Source of the DNA: Carettochelys insculpta
Taxonomy: Eukaryota; Chordata; Testudines; Carettochelyidae
Direction: 5' to 3'
DNA length: 64,000 nucleotides
Assembly (NCBI RefSeq): GCF_033958435.1
Contig: NC_134137.1
Location: 252,138,501-252,202,500, forward strand
Shown: piece by piece, positions 36,687-47,514 of the stretch
Layout: every line of letters begins with the position of its first letter
Position numbering within the stretch: the stretch's first letter is position 1
Notes under the pieces: generated by a model
The model's database searches: none
Told to the model about the DNA's origin: nothing
Seen by the model: only the letters and a program-made list of their open reading frames with translations
Position numbers and translations under genes: made by a program

Positions 36687-37745
36687 TGTGACACTATTGG
36701 ATTTTAAAATGAACGTGCAAAATGGTGTTTGCACCAAATCTTGTGCAAAGTGGGCCAGCTGAGAAGTCTATTGGAAGCTTATGATTCACTGATTCTGCTT
36801 TTACTGCTTATGTACTTGTATGAGTTTTATGTTTGAAGTTGTAAATATCAGTTCTGTACTTGCATTCAACATTTTAGTTTCTGGGAGACCTCAATAGGAA
36901 GCATGGCTCCCTGTTGTGATAGGGCTCCTAGTCAAATGAAGCAGTATTTGACAGAGAAAGGGCCTTATCAAATTCCAATCAACATCTTAGTAACTTGTTT
37001 CTGCACATGCAGTCCAGCAGGCTGGAAATGGCTGATTGCCTGAAAAGGACTTTGATAAGTGTCCTGTCCCTGTGACAAGCTCCATCTCAGATGTGCTTCC
37101 ACACAGGGAAAACAGTGGAATTCCCTCCACTTGGGCAAGGGTATAAAGGGGGCCATTAGAGCTACTCCATTTGTCTTTGTTCCAACTCATTGCATCAGGA
37201 CCATCTTTGCTATGAGCAGCCCGGAAGGACTGCTGATTCATATAACAAAGATGCATTCCAGAAACTTTTAAGATAGCAGCCAACTCCACCTCTGCTGCAA
37301 GCCTGCATCAAGAAATTTGTGACTGATGCATGTAATTTGATTGTTTAACAATTTTACGTTCAAACTTTCCTTTCTTTTTTAATTAATAAACTTTTAGATT
37401 TTAGATTCTAAGGATTGGCACAGTGTGCTCTTTTGGGTAAGATCCAAGGTATACATTGACCTGGGAATGTGGCTGGTCTTTTGGGATTGGAAGAACCTGT
37501 TTGGATTTGGTGAGACTGGTTTCCATAACTTCTCACCTGTGTAAGGAGGGCTACTGGTTGGGCACAAGAGAAAGTGGAGTGTTCAAGGGAATTTCCTGTG
37601 TGACTTCTTGCTGGCCCGTGCGACAACAGAAGTGCTCTTAGTGAAGGGCTTGGTGCCATATAGTGGAGAACCTTCAGTCTTGGGCTGTAAGTAGCCCTGC
37701 TTTAAGCAAATTGCCCAGATTTGGCCCTCTCAGCTGTGCCCAGAA
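36687..37745 (+). mobile_element. Candidate LTR-like repeat
   Basis: Contains a good TATA box, GGGTATAAAGGGG at about 37139-37151, and ATTAATAAACTTTTAG at about 37382-37397 as a polyadenylation signal. A downstream block (GGATTGGCACAGTGTGC, GACCTGGGAATGTGGCTGG, CTTGGGCTGTAAGTAGCCC) has wording I associate with a repeat common in turtle genomes. Neither ends nor target duplications are defined. Confidence 0.35.
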
Positions 37746-38222
37746 AAACCTCCAATATTACAAATAGTAAAAATTATTTATGCCTAAGATCTGACATTCT
37801 TACTGATGAAAAAACGTAACCCCTACCTATGCATAGGCATTCACTGTAGATCTGATTGTCAAAATACTTCCCACAACCGGGAACAGGAGGAGACGACATA
37901 TGCTTTATGGCTCTTTAGAAGTATTATTAGAAAAAATATTAGGTCCATATTTTGCAGTTGGAGTAATTAGTAATGTCAAACACTTTGCAAAGTCTTGCAT
38001 TTCTCCTCTGCTGAGTCTCAAAACCTAGAAATGCTGATTGGGCACAGAACATCTCTGCTGGAAAACTGAGAGTTTCATTTTTGTATGTTTGCACTTTCAC
38101 AAAAACATAACAGTGCTCTGAAGTTGGATACAAAATGAGTTTATAGGAATTGTTAAATATATATTTGAATAATGTTACATAGGAAGAGCTGAACTGGTCT
38201 ACAAAGAATCTAACAGTGTTCA

Positions 38223-39372
38223 TATGGCCTGTCCTCATTTAGGATTTTAGCACTGAGTGCAAGAGAAAGGACTACAGTCCAGCGCCCTTTCAGTTCTAGG
38301 ATTTAATGTCAGATTGTTTTATGCTTGAAGTGCAGTTATAGGTTTACTCAGTTACTGCTGATCATCCTATATATTCAGGCTCAGAGAAATATAGAACTGG
38401 GCTTTCATAAGAGTAGTAGTAATAGCCCAAACAGTGTCCTAATTTTTCAAACAGGTACAGTTTTTGATGCCCTGATTTGAGTTCTAAACTTCAGACCACA
38501 TTTGCAGTAGTGTTGACTCTACAACTCTAGATGAAGTCCATCAGACCTACTGTGGCCCAGAGCCTCAGAAAATCAGGCCTCAGAGTATTTCAAGATGTGT
38601 ACCCAAAGAACAGACACCTCAGAACTTCAGCACTCATTTGAAAACTGGGGAGTAGCCACCTCCCAAGTGGAATGTCTAGATGCTGAGGTGCAACTGGTTC
38701 AGGAGAAACTGCTGGAGGAGACCACAAGTAATCCAAAGAGATCCCTAGCACAGATGAAAGAGAATTCATCCAACTGCGCTAAAACTGTCCTTTCAGGTAT
38801 GGCCTGTCCTCATTTAGGATTTTAGCACTGAGTGCAAGAGAAAGGACTACAGTCCAGCGCCCTTTCAGTTCTAGGATTTAATGTCAGATTGTTTTATGCT
38901 TGAAGTGCAGTTATAGGTTTACTCAGTTACTGCTGATCATCCTATATATTCAGGCTCAGAGAAATATAGAACTGGGCTTTCATAAGAGTAGTAGTAATAG
39001 CCCAAACAGTGTCCTAATTTTTCAAACAGGTACAGTTTTTGATGCCCTGATTTGAGTTCTAAACTTCAGACCACATTTGCAGTAGTGTTGACTCTACAAC
39101 TCTAGATGAAGTCCATCAGACCTACTGTGGCCCAGAGCCTCAGAAAATCAGGCCTCAGAGTATTTCAAGATGTGTACCCAAAGAACAGACACCTCAGAAC
39201 TTCAGCACTCATTTGAAAACTGGGGAGTAGCCACCTCCCAAGTGGAATGTCTAGATGCTGAGGTGCAACTGGTTCAGGAGAAACTGCTGGAGGAGACCAC
39301 AAGTAATCCAAAGAGATCCCTAGCACAGATGAAAGAGAATTCATCCAACTGCGCTAAAACTGTCCTTTCAGG
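38223..39372. repeat. Perfect 575-bp tandem duplication
   Basis: 38223-38797 and 38798-39372 are direct copies with a period of 575 bp and no difference found on reading. TATGG/TATG microhomology is shared at the ends. Each unit holds an open stretch of 60-70 codons starting at MCTQRTDTSELQ (38595 and 39170) that runs into TTTCAGGTATG, a splice-donor-like site. The encoded peptide is not recognised. Either a very recent duplication or an assembly duplication. Confidence 0.92.
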
Positions 39373-40014
39373 TATGACCAGAAGCAACTCAGCGCTGTTC
39401 TGGAGCTTATACCTTCAGTGGGGTCTGATGATCGAATAGCGCAGATGTTGTTGGTATTTGTAATATTTCCACCCTGATGATCTCCAACCTTTGTAAGAGC
39501 ACCAACTGACCAGTGCAATGTCAGTGTTGTGTCCATAATAAATCCAACTTGTACCTTTTCATTTAATTGGTTATTGTTCAGAAATGTCAGCAGCAGCACT
39601 GCCCCCACCTTTCAGGAACATTGAACAAATATGTCAAGTTTGAAACTAGCACACAGTTGCTGGAAACTTAACTGTGTCGAGTAAAATCTTCAAGTACTGC
39701 TTCACTGCTTTCAGAATCTTGCTTTCTAGGTCAATGGCAACTCTGTATTTTGGAGGATGAGGGGCATCTAAACTTCCACCATTCCAAAAGAATTGCGTTT
39801 TGTCCTTGTTCCAGACCTCAGACAGGCAAGATGAAATTCAGCAATTCAATGAAACAGTTCTGAAATGAAAACCAGTCTGGCATCCTCATCAACTCATCCA
39901 ACAAAATCCATGAGATCTAAGAATCTATTAACATATTAAGGAACACAAATACTGTTTGGAAAAAATAATTGAAAGCTTTCTAAAGCCTACAAATACAAGA
40001 CAGTCAACTTACAG
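39373..40014. other. No gene seen
   Basis: Flank of the tandem duplication; nothing recognised. Confidence 0.4.
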
Positions 40015-40158
40015 TAGTCTTCAAAGCTAACAAAATAATTTATTAGGTAGTGAGCTTTTGTGGGACAGATGCACATCTTCAGATTAGTCTTTAAAGTGCC
40101 ACACGACTGCTTTTTTGTTCTGATAGAATACAAACTAATACAGCTCTCTCTCTGTCAC
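40015..40158. mobile_element. Inverted Penelope 3'-tail palindrome (PLE-5)
   Basis: The left arm (minus) starts short of the terminus at AGTCTTCAAAGCTAAC, continues through TTATTAGGTAGTGAGCTTTTGTGGGA and flips near CATCTTCAGA. The right arm (plus) is a shorter tail that ends in the full terminus near CAGCTCTCTCTCTGTC. Only about 144 bp. No clear target duplication seen. Confidence 0.7.
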
Positions 40159-43100
40159 TATTCTTAAAGGATTCTGTTTGTCTTAATTGTACTGCACCAT
40201 ACCCTGATTACAATACATTTACTAACATAACTATTAGCTAAGTAAGCCCAGACCTCTCCAATAAGCAAGCACAGAACTCCATTCCTTCTAGATTTCTACA
40301 TTGACAAACAGCTTTATGGCACACAATGGAGTTCTGGAACCCCAAGTAAAGTTACTGTGACCAGGCAGGAACTGCAAAGTATTACTACCAATCTATTATA
40401 TTACAATAGGTCTCGATTTTCAGTATTGATGTGTACATTCAAACAAATGGACCTGGCTGAGGTTTGCATTCTATGGGACAACTTTTTTTTTAAACCAAAC
40501 TATTGCCCCACATCAATGATTCACTCAGCTCTTGCCATCTTGTTGTCTTTTGTTATGTCCTTACAGGGCCTGCCTTAATTTTCATAACCCTAGCTCCTGT
40601 CTAAAGCATTATGATGTCTCTTGGTCACTGTCTTACCTGGGAGGGAGCTGAATAAGCATTCCACATGTCTCACATAATCTTGAACTGTGTTTCCTGATTA
40701 TTAACAAAAATTGATAGTCTATATTTTATTGATTAGGTCCAGCAAACCAGACAGATGCGTATTCATGTTTTGATCAGATTTACTACAGTTATTTGTCATG
40801 TGCATATCTAGCCATATGATGCAAGTCTGTGTGCATATAATTACATAAAAAATGGCATGTGGGTGTGCTATCCATGTGATAAATTACAGAGCTATGGAAT
40901 AAAATAATTGTTTGTGTCTGTTTCACCACCTCACTGTCTTGGAAAATGTATTTTCACCAAAACTTTTCAAAAGTCCTTATGTGGATTTAGGACCCTAAAT
41001 CCAAGTGAAAATCAGTTGGCTCCCAAATAATGTAGACAGGTTTGAACTATTGTGCTAGGTCTCGACACCCAGATGTAAAACCAGCTGTGTCATGTCCCTG
41101 GGTTTCATTCTCTCTCGAACATTCCATATCATTGCACAGTCTGTTTGCTAATCCACCTTCCCCATGGAATTTTAACAATCCAAACCCCTGACGAGTTTTA
41201 ACCTCTGTCGTTAGCTTTTAAGTTTACCTTCTACAAAAAAGTTTCCTATTTCATCTTGAGTTTGTGAACAATTTCGAGAATGACCACAGGCTAGAAACAT
41301 CTGCATTTCTCACCTTTGTGGAAGAGCCAGAGAGAACAGAAGAGAACGCTATTTTGGGGCAGGAAAAATAATACATGGGCTAATAGAATGCAATAACAGG
41401 GGAACCTGTATTTAACTTAGTTTCTGCTTCTCTTCATAATCCCTTCTATTTGCTTTTGAGGCAATGAGGAGCATCACAATCAGGCAGCAATCTGCTCTGT
41501 CTACTGTTCATTAGCTTTGGCTAGATTACACTTAACACCTTCTTTCCTGCTGCCTTGTTCCCATTCCTTTTATAGGCTATATATTACTTTATATCTGATA
41601 TACACTTTCTTTGCATGCAGTCAATTTCATTGGCTGCAACTCAGTCTTCTGTTTCTATTTGTATTCCAGAAGGAAGGTAGCATGATGAAAATTAATATAT
41701 AATTACAATGTTCATACAAATTATATTAATTAAATTTGTGTGAAGCTGCCCCAAAATAGCTTTGATTGTCAGTGCGGTGTACCAACTGTATCTCCTAAAA
41801 CAGAACCAGAAAAGAGTTGGTAGATTGTTCTTATGCGATTATGTGATCAGATGGAACAATTACCCTCTGAACTAAGAGCAAGCAGCCAATCTGTGTTTTT
41901 AACAGAACTTTATGTGATCCCTGCAAGTCAGATCTCTTGAGCCTCAGTTGCTATAAATTATCATAGGTCTGTCAATTTCAAAAAAGATGGAAACTGAACA
42001 AATATTCATATCTGACATTTTTAAAGGTTCATATATTGTTTTTAAATTCACTCAAAAAATATTGACAAACATTCTTCACAATTCTCTTAATCAGAGTACA
42101 AATCTGCCTGCACCTGTGATCACTAAAATAATCATTCACAACCACCAATTGAACGTAAAATGGACAAATCAGTTTTGAGGTTTTCTAGATACACATTTTT
42201 AAGCATATACCAACTGTTGACTGATCAAATGATGGAAAGAAGTAAAAATAATGATGGATTTGCAGCTAAGCCCTTCATCAGAGAATTGTTTATTTCCATT
42301 CTGGAGACTGGAAAAGCAGGGATATCACGTATCAGAAATGAAGTTCATTGCTTGCATTAAGTGAAAAAAGAAAAACTTTTAGGGATAGAATAAATGAGAA
42401 TCACTTGTCATGGGCAACATACATTTTTAAGATGCAAGCAACCCCCTTTTTTGATTTGTTGTAATAAATAACATCACTTGAAACTAACCTTTATGTTGTA
42501 TGTAGAATTACAAATGCTAATGGTAGCTGCTCGTCCTTTCAGTTCAGACATGGAAGTTTATGAAGACAAAAGATGAGCTGCTCAAACAGTCAGGTAGCTA
42601 TTTAGTTGATTCATTTATACTGCAGAAATGTGAAGTTCACCTTGAATTTCTCTTCAGACAGCTACCTGAATGCCAAAGGAAAGATTTATTAGCTTCCAAT
42701 TCTGCATGTGCACTAGTAGAATACAAAGCAGATTTAAAATTCTAGAATGATATTTAGGCTACTTAAACAGTTTTAGATACTCCTTTAGAGGAGATTTCCA
42801 TCATCTCCAAAACTCAGAAGGAAAGGAGAGCATGCATATTGGAAAACATAATCCCAACTAACTACACATTATAAAATGATGGGGTCTAAATTCGCTGTTA
42901 CTACTTGTGAAAGACATCTTTGAGGAGCGGTCAGCAACCTTTCCAAGGTGGAGTGCTTAAAATTTGACCTTTTGACCTCTATGTACAGTCCTAATGTGCC
43001 AGTGATAATTTTTAAAGTCACTAATCATCCTACTTACAGCAGCTTCATTGGAAAATAAATTAAGATGCAGAGCTTTCCTGTTGAGGTGGTGGGTGGCAGC

Positions 43101-43287
43101 ATTAGCTGGTCTTTAGTTAATCCATAGGTGGCACGGCTTTGAGCAAGCTCCCAAGTGCATGGGAGAGGAGGGACAGGGCTGAGCTCCCGCCACGTATGCC
43201 ACTCTTGCTGAACCCTGTCTAAGAGCCGTTGTGCATCGTTCTCTGAAAACATTCACTCAACATGCAGAGACAGTCAAAAAAATCAAA
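40159..43287. other. No gene seen
   Basis: AT-rich, apparently unique sequence. ORFs of 60-73 codons have no recognisable domains. Confidence 0.5.
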
Positions 43288-44424
43288 CAATGTTGGGAAT
43301 CATTAGGTAAGGAATAGATAATAAGACGGAAAACATAATAGTGCCTCTATATAAATTCATGGTATGCCCACATCTTTACTCCTGTGTGCAGATCTCACCA
43401 ACCTGTCTTCAAAACACATACATTGCACTCAGTAAAGATACAGAAAAGGGCAAGAAAAATTATTAGGGTATGCAACACCTTCCATAAGAGGTGAGATTAA
43501 GAGGACTTTTCAGCTTTGAAAGAGACAGCTAAGGGGGAATATGACAGAGGTCTATAAAATCACGACTGTTGGGAAGAAGGTGACTAAGGAAGTATTATTT
43601 ACTCCTTCTCTTAAACACAAGAACTAGGGTCACCAAACAAAATGAATAGGTAGTAGATAAAAACAGAAACAAAAGGAATTACTTCTTCACACAACGCACA
43701 GTCAACATGTCTGTCAGAGGATGTTGTGAAGACGAAGACTACGAGGCCGTTTCTACACAGGCCACTTTCTTCGAAAGTGGCATGGTAATACATGGCCCTA
43801 AATATGCTAATGAGGCACAGATGCAAATTCCCTGCGCCTCATTAGCATACGGTCACGTGATCTGGAGTCTGGAAGACCATTCTTCCGGACCCCAAAACGC
43901 GTGTAGAAGCGCGGCCCCGGGGGAGCTAACGGAAGGAAGTCCTTCTTCTGGAGGCCCCTTCTTCCCAAAAATTTTTGGGAAGAAGGGGACTCTGGAGGAA
44001 GGACTTCCTTCCGGAAGCTCCCCCAGGGCCACACTTCTACACGTTGTTTTGGAGTCCAGAAGAACGGTCTTCCAGACTCCAAATCACATGACGTTATACT
44101 AAAGAGGCATGGGGAATTTGCATCTGCTCCTTATTAGCATATTTTGGGCCATGTATTACCATCCCATTTTCAAAGAAAGTGGCCTGTGTAGAAACAGCCT
44201 AACAGAGTTCAAAAAAGCCAGATAAGATCCTGGAAGATAAGTCCAACCAGGGCTGTTAGCCAGGATGGGTAGTGATGCAAAATCATGCTCTGAAGTACCC
44301 CGAGCCTTTGTCTGACAGGAGATGAATCACTTGCTCTGGTCATTCCCTCTGCAGCACCTGGCATTGGTCAGAAGACAGGATAGATGAACCATTGGCCTGA
44401 CCACATATAGCCATTCTTATGTTC
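43288..44424 (+). mobile_element. CR1 3' half, TTCTTATG type, split by a MITE (CR1-F)
   Basis: Coding remnants resembling the end of CR1-B ORF2 (e.g. AATAAGACGGAAAACATAATAG, GGTATGCCCACATCTT, CAGAAAAGGGCAAGAAAAAT) run to 43744. After the MITE the element resumes at about 44203 with AGAGTTCAAAAAAGCCAGAT and ends in CATTCTTATGTTC at 44412-44424. Heavily mutated. Confidence 0.88.
43745..44199. mobile_element. Palindromic MITE inside CR1-F
   Basis: The ends GGCCGTTTCTACACAGGCCA and TGGCCTGTGTAGAAACAGCC are inverted repeats. Arms converge on CTTCCCAAAAATTTTTGGGAAG at about 43961-43982. Flanking triplets (CGA and TAA) differ by two transitions, so the target duplication is decayed or absent. No ORF. 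Confidence 0.82.
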
Positions 44425-44758
44425 TGAAAGGAAAGAAGCTCATACAAATTGAACTGCTTCCTGATTAGTACTCAGGCAAAATTATCTCAAGACCTACCTG
44501 AGAGATTTCAAAGAACACTAATATATTTAAATACATTTTGAATGTATTTTATTGGACCAACTTCTGTGGGTGAAAGAAACAAGCTTTCGAGCTACACAGT
44601 TCTTTTTCAGATCACATTTGAAGGCTTTCACAAGAGTCCATAGTTGTAGGATTGACTCTTCTTTTTTTCCAGTCCTGCCATTCCACTACTTGTCTCTTTC
44701 TTGCTGTTGCATGGCTGGTAAAGGAAGGTTCAGACTGAATGAATACAATACTCATCTA

Positions 44759-45194
44759 GGCTGTGTCTACACGAGCCCAAAACTTCGAAATGGCCATGCA
44801 AATGGCCATTTCAAAGTTTACTAATGAAGCGCTGAAATACATATTCAGCGCCTTATTAGCACGCGGGCGGCAGCGGCACTTCGAAATTGACGCAGCTCGC
44901 CTCCGCGCGGCTCGTCCTGACAGGGCTCCTTTTCGAAAGGACCACGGCTACTTCGAAGTCCCCTTATTCCTATGAGCAGATAGGAAAAAGGGGACTTTGA
45001 AGTAGCCGTGGTCCTTTCAAAAAGGAGCCCCGTTGGAATGAGCCACACGGCGGCGAGCCGCATCAATTTCGAAGTGCTGCGGCTGCCCGCGTGCTAATGA
45101 GGCGCTGAATATGTATTTCAGCGCTTCATTAGTAAACTTCGAAATGGCCATTTGCATGACCATTTCGAAGTTTTGGACTAGTGTAGACATAGCC
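44759..45194. mobile_element. 436-bp palindromic MITE, copy C
   Basis: Third member of the 15734/18445 family: GGCTGTGTCTACACGAG at the left, CTAGTGTAGACATAGCC at the right, centre CCTATGAGCAGATAGG. Flanking triplets are CTA and CTT, one mismatch. Confidence 0.9.
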
Positions 45195-45387
45195 CTTGAC
45201 TAGGGAAAAAGTGCATTAGCTAACACTATTTCAATGATTCATGTAGACAAGGTGAGCTGTATTCCAGCACATGTAAACTGGGTTCATCTCAAACAACCAG
45301 GGCTTTTTCCTGGTGAAGCCAAAACCCTCATCTAGACAAACATGCTGTTCTTATCATTTGTAGATATGGTAGCACGCTAAAGTCATT

Positions 45388-45785
45388 GGGTGTGTCTACA
45401 CTTGCTTTCCTCTTTTGAAAGCAGTATGCAAATGATGTAAATTGAAAATGCAAATAAGGTATAAAATTGCATATTTGGCACCTCATTTGCATATTCTAAT
45501 GTCAAAAGAGCTTCTTTTGAAAGAAGAAAGCCAGTGTAGACATTGCTCTTTCGAAAGTAAACCCCATCTTTGAAAGAATCCTTCTTCCCATTAAATAAAG
45601 AGAAGAAGGATTCTTTCGAAGATGGGCTTACTTTCGAAAAAGCTGCGTCTACACTGGCTTTCTTCTTTTGAAATCTGGATATGCAAATAAGGTTATAAAT
45701 ATGCAAATCTATACTTTATTTGCATTTCCGGTTCACCTCATTTGCATGCCTCTTTCGAAAGAGGAATGCAAGTGTAGACGCACCC
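45388..45785. mobile_element. Palindromic MITE, TTTCGAAAG family, full copy
   Basis: The ends GGGTGTGTCTACACTTGC and GCAAGTGTAGACGCACCC are inverted repeats. Inside are repeated CCTCATTTGCATA, CTTTCGAAAG and AAGAAGGATTCTTTCGAAGA motifs symmetric about ATTAAATAAAG near 45592. The flanks ATT and ATA are near-identical triplets. No coding capacity. Confidence 0.85.
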
Positions 45786-45924
45786 ATACTGAAGAAAAGT
45801 CTGCAGTTTTAACACATTAGCCAGGCAAGGTGAACCCTAATCCCCCATCTAGAGTTTACAGCAACCTGATAACACATGAAAACTTCAAACTGCCTTGTAT
45901 TCACTAGTGTTTTAACAATGGTAA

Positions 45925-46123
45925 GAAAGAGAAGTTACTCACCGTAGTAACGGTGGTTCTTCGAGATGTGTCCCCGTGGGTGCTCCACAATAGGTGACGG
46001 GCTTGCCCGGCGCCGCAGATCGGATCTTCCAAGCAGTTTCTGCCGGACTGCGCATGCGCCGGCGCGCGCCGCTCCCCTGCGCGCTCCTGGCCATGTGCGC
46101 GATCCGGTCCCTGCCAGTTCCTC
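45925..46123. repeat. DIRS-1 inverted terminal repeat (element 3' end)
   Basis: Inverse of 51831-52000: GTGTCCCCGTGGGTGCTCC, then the GGCGCCGCAGATC and GTTTCTGCCGGAC blocks through CCAGTTCCTC. It carries an outer extension (TTACTCACCGTAGTAACGGT) that the opposite repeat lacks, the usual asymmetry of DIRS ends. Confidence 0.92.
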
Positions 46124-46190
46124 GACCAACCGCCTCGGGTGCCCCTGCAAAACACTAACAGAGATCCGAAGCAGGGAGGATGGGCGGGTA

Positions 46191-46293
46191 GTGGAGCACC
46201 CACGGGGACACATCTCGAAGAACCACCGTTACTAGGGTGAGTAACTTCTCTTTCTTCTTCGAGTGTCCCCGTGGGTGCTCCACAATAGGTGAC
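46191..46293. repeat. DIRS-1 internal complementary region
   Basis: GTGGAGCACCCACGGGGACA at the left is the complement of the element's 3' end. TTCTTCTTCGAGTGTCCCC at the right is the complement of its 5' end. They are joined at CTTCTCTTTCTTCTTC, which mimics the circle junction. In DIRS elements this region is thought to template closure of the circular DNA intermediate. Confidence 0.9.
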
Positions 46294-46332
46294 TACCCAG
46301 CAGTAACCCAAGATAGGAGGTGGGTAATCGGA

Positions 46333-47514
46333 TTATGTGCAGCTTGTCCCCGAGAGGACCGCTGCAGAGAGACGGGTATCCTCTTGGAATACCCTGTGAA
46401 GGGCGTAATGTTTGGCGAAGGTGTCGTAGGACGACCAGGTCGCCGCTCTGCAAATGTCTTTTAACGCAACGCCCTTGAAAAAGGCTGTTGATGCCGCCAC
46501 CGCCCTGGTGGAATGAGCCCTGGGAGTGGCCGATAAAGGAGTCTTTTTGAGCTCGTAGCACATTTTTATGCAGGATACAATGTGCTTCGAGATTCTCTGC
46601 GAGGAGAGACCCTCTCCTTTCGATTTGGGAGCGAGGGAGACTAGGAGTCTATCCGTGTTCCGGAAGGACTTGGTCCTGTCTACGTAGAAGGCTAGCGCCC
46701 TCCTCACGTCCAGGAGGTGTAGGCGCGCCTCTTCGTTGGAGTTATGAGGCTTTGGATAAAACGAGGGTAGAACAATAGGTTCGTTGATGTGAAACTCGGA
46801 AGAAACTTTGGGAACAAAGGCTGGATGCAGCCGTATGGTTACCGCCTCCTTGGAAAAAACAGTGCAGGGTGGCGTTGCCATGACTGCCGCGAGCTCGCTC
46901 ACCCTACGAGCTGACGTAATTGCAAGAAGAAAGGTCATCTTTATTGTAAGGAGGCGGAGGGGAACCGTGGCCAAGGGCTCGAACGGTGGTCCCATCAGTG
47001 TGGTAAGCACCAGGTCCAAGTTCCACGAAGGTGGAATCGGTTTCCGAGGGGGGTAGAGGTTTACCAACCCTTTGAGGAACCTGGTAACCATAGGGTGGGC
47101 GAACACCGTGTGCCCTTCCTCCTCATGTCTGAACGCCGAGATGGCGGCAAGGTGGACCTTTAACGAGGATAGCGAGAGTCCTCCTCTCTTGAGGTCCAGT
47201 AAATACTCTAGAATTGTAGGTATAGGCACCGAAAAGGGGGCCAGCTGTTTGGTAGAACACCAAGCCGTGAAGCGAGTCCATTTTTGTTTGTAGGTCTTCC
47301 TAGTGGAAGTCCTCCTGCTACTTTCTAGGACTTCCTGTACTCCCACTGTGCATGTGCTCTCTAGGGAGCTGAGCCATGGATTAGCCACGCTTGCAGTCGC
47401 AGGCTTTGGGGGTGCGGATGCACTATGGACCCCTGGGCTTGCGTGAGCAGATCCCGCGCCACCGGAAGAGGCATCGGTGGACGGTCCGACATGCGCAGGA
47501 GTAGGGGGAACCAT
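46333..47514 (-). CDS. DIRS-1 tyrosine recombinase
   Basis: Integrase of the DIRS element, cutting and joining DNA through a tyrosine nucleophile instead of a DDE integrase. From the Met at 47514 (MVPPTPAHVG, conserved in the other two copies) it has 393 residues: a Ser/Pro/Ala-rich lead, a core-binding domain from about residue 50 (SSRRTSTRKTYKQKWTRF), and the catalytic domain with Arg in SARRVSEL, His and Arg in HSTR, Trp in ATWSSYDTF and Tyr in FAKHY. That is a complete R-H-R-W-Y set. It overlaps the end of the RT ORF by 154 nt in another frame. The same frame stays open upstream to 49236; translation start and mechanism are inferred. Ends 40 nt from the internal complementary region. Confidence 0.92.
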   Translation of the reverse strand: MVPPTPAHVGPSTDASSGGAGSAHASPGVHSASAPPKPATASVANPWLSSLESTCTVGVQEVLESSRRTSTRKTYKQKWTRFTAWCSTKQLAPFSVPIPTILEYLLDLKRGGLSLSSLKVHLAAISAFRHEEEGHTVFAHPMVTRFLKGLVNLYPPRKPIPPSWNLDLVLTTLMGPPFEPLATVPLRLLTIKMTFLLAITSARRVSELAAVMATPPCTVFSKEAVTIRLHPAFVPKVSSEFHINEPIVLPSFYPKPHNSNEEARLHLLDVRRALAFYVDRTKSFRNTDRLLVSLAPKSKGEGLSSQRISKHIVSCIKMCYELKKTPLSATPRAHSTRAVAASTAFFKGVALKDICRAATWSSYDTFAKHYALHRVFQEDTRLSAAVLSGTSCT

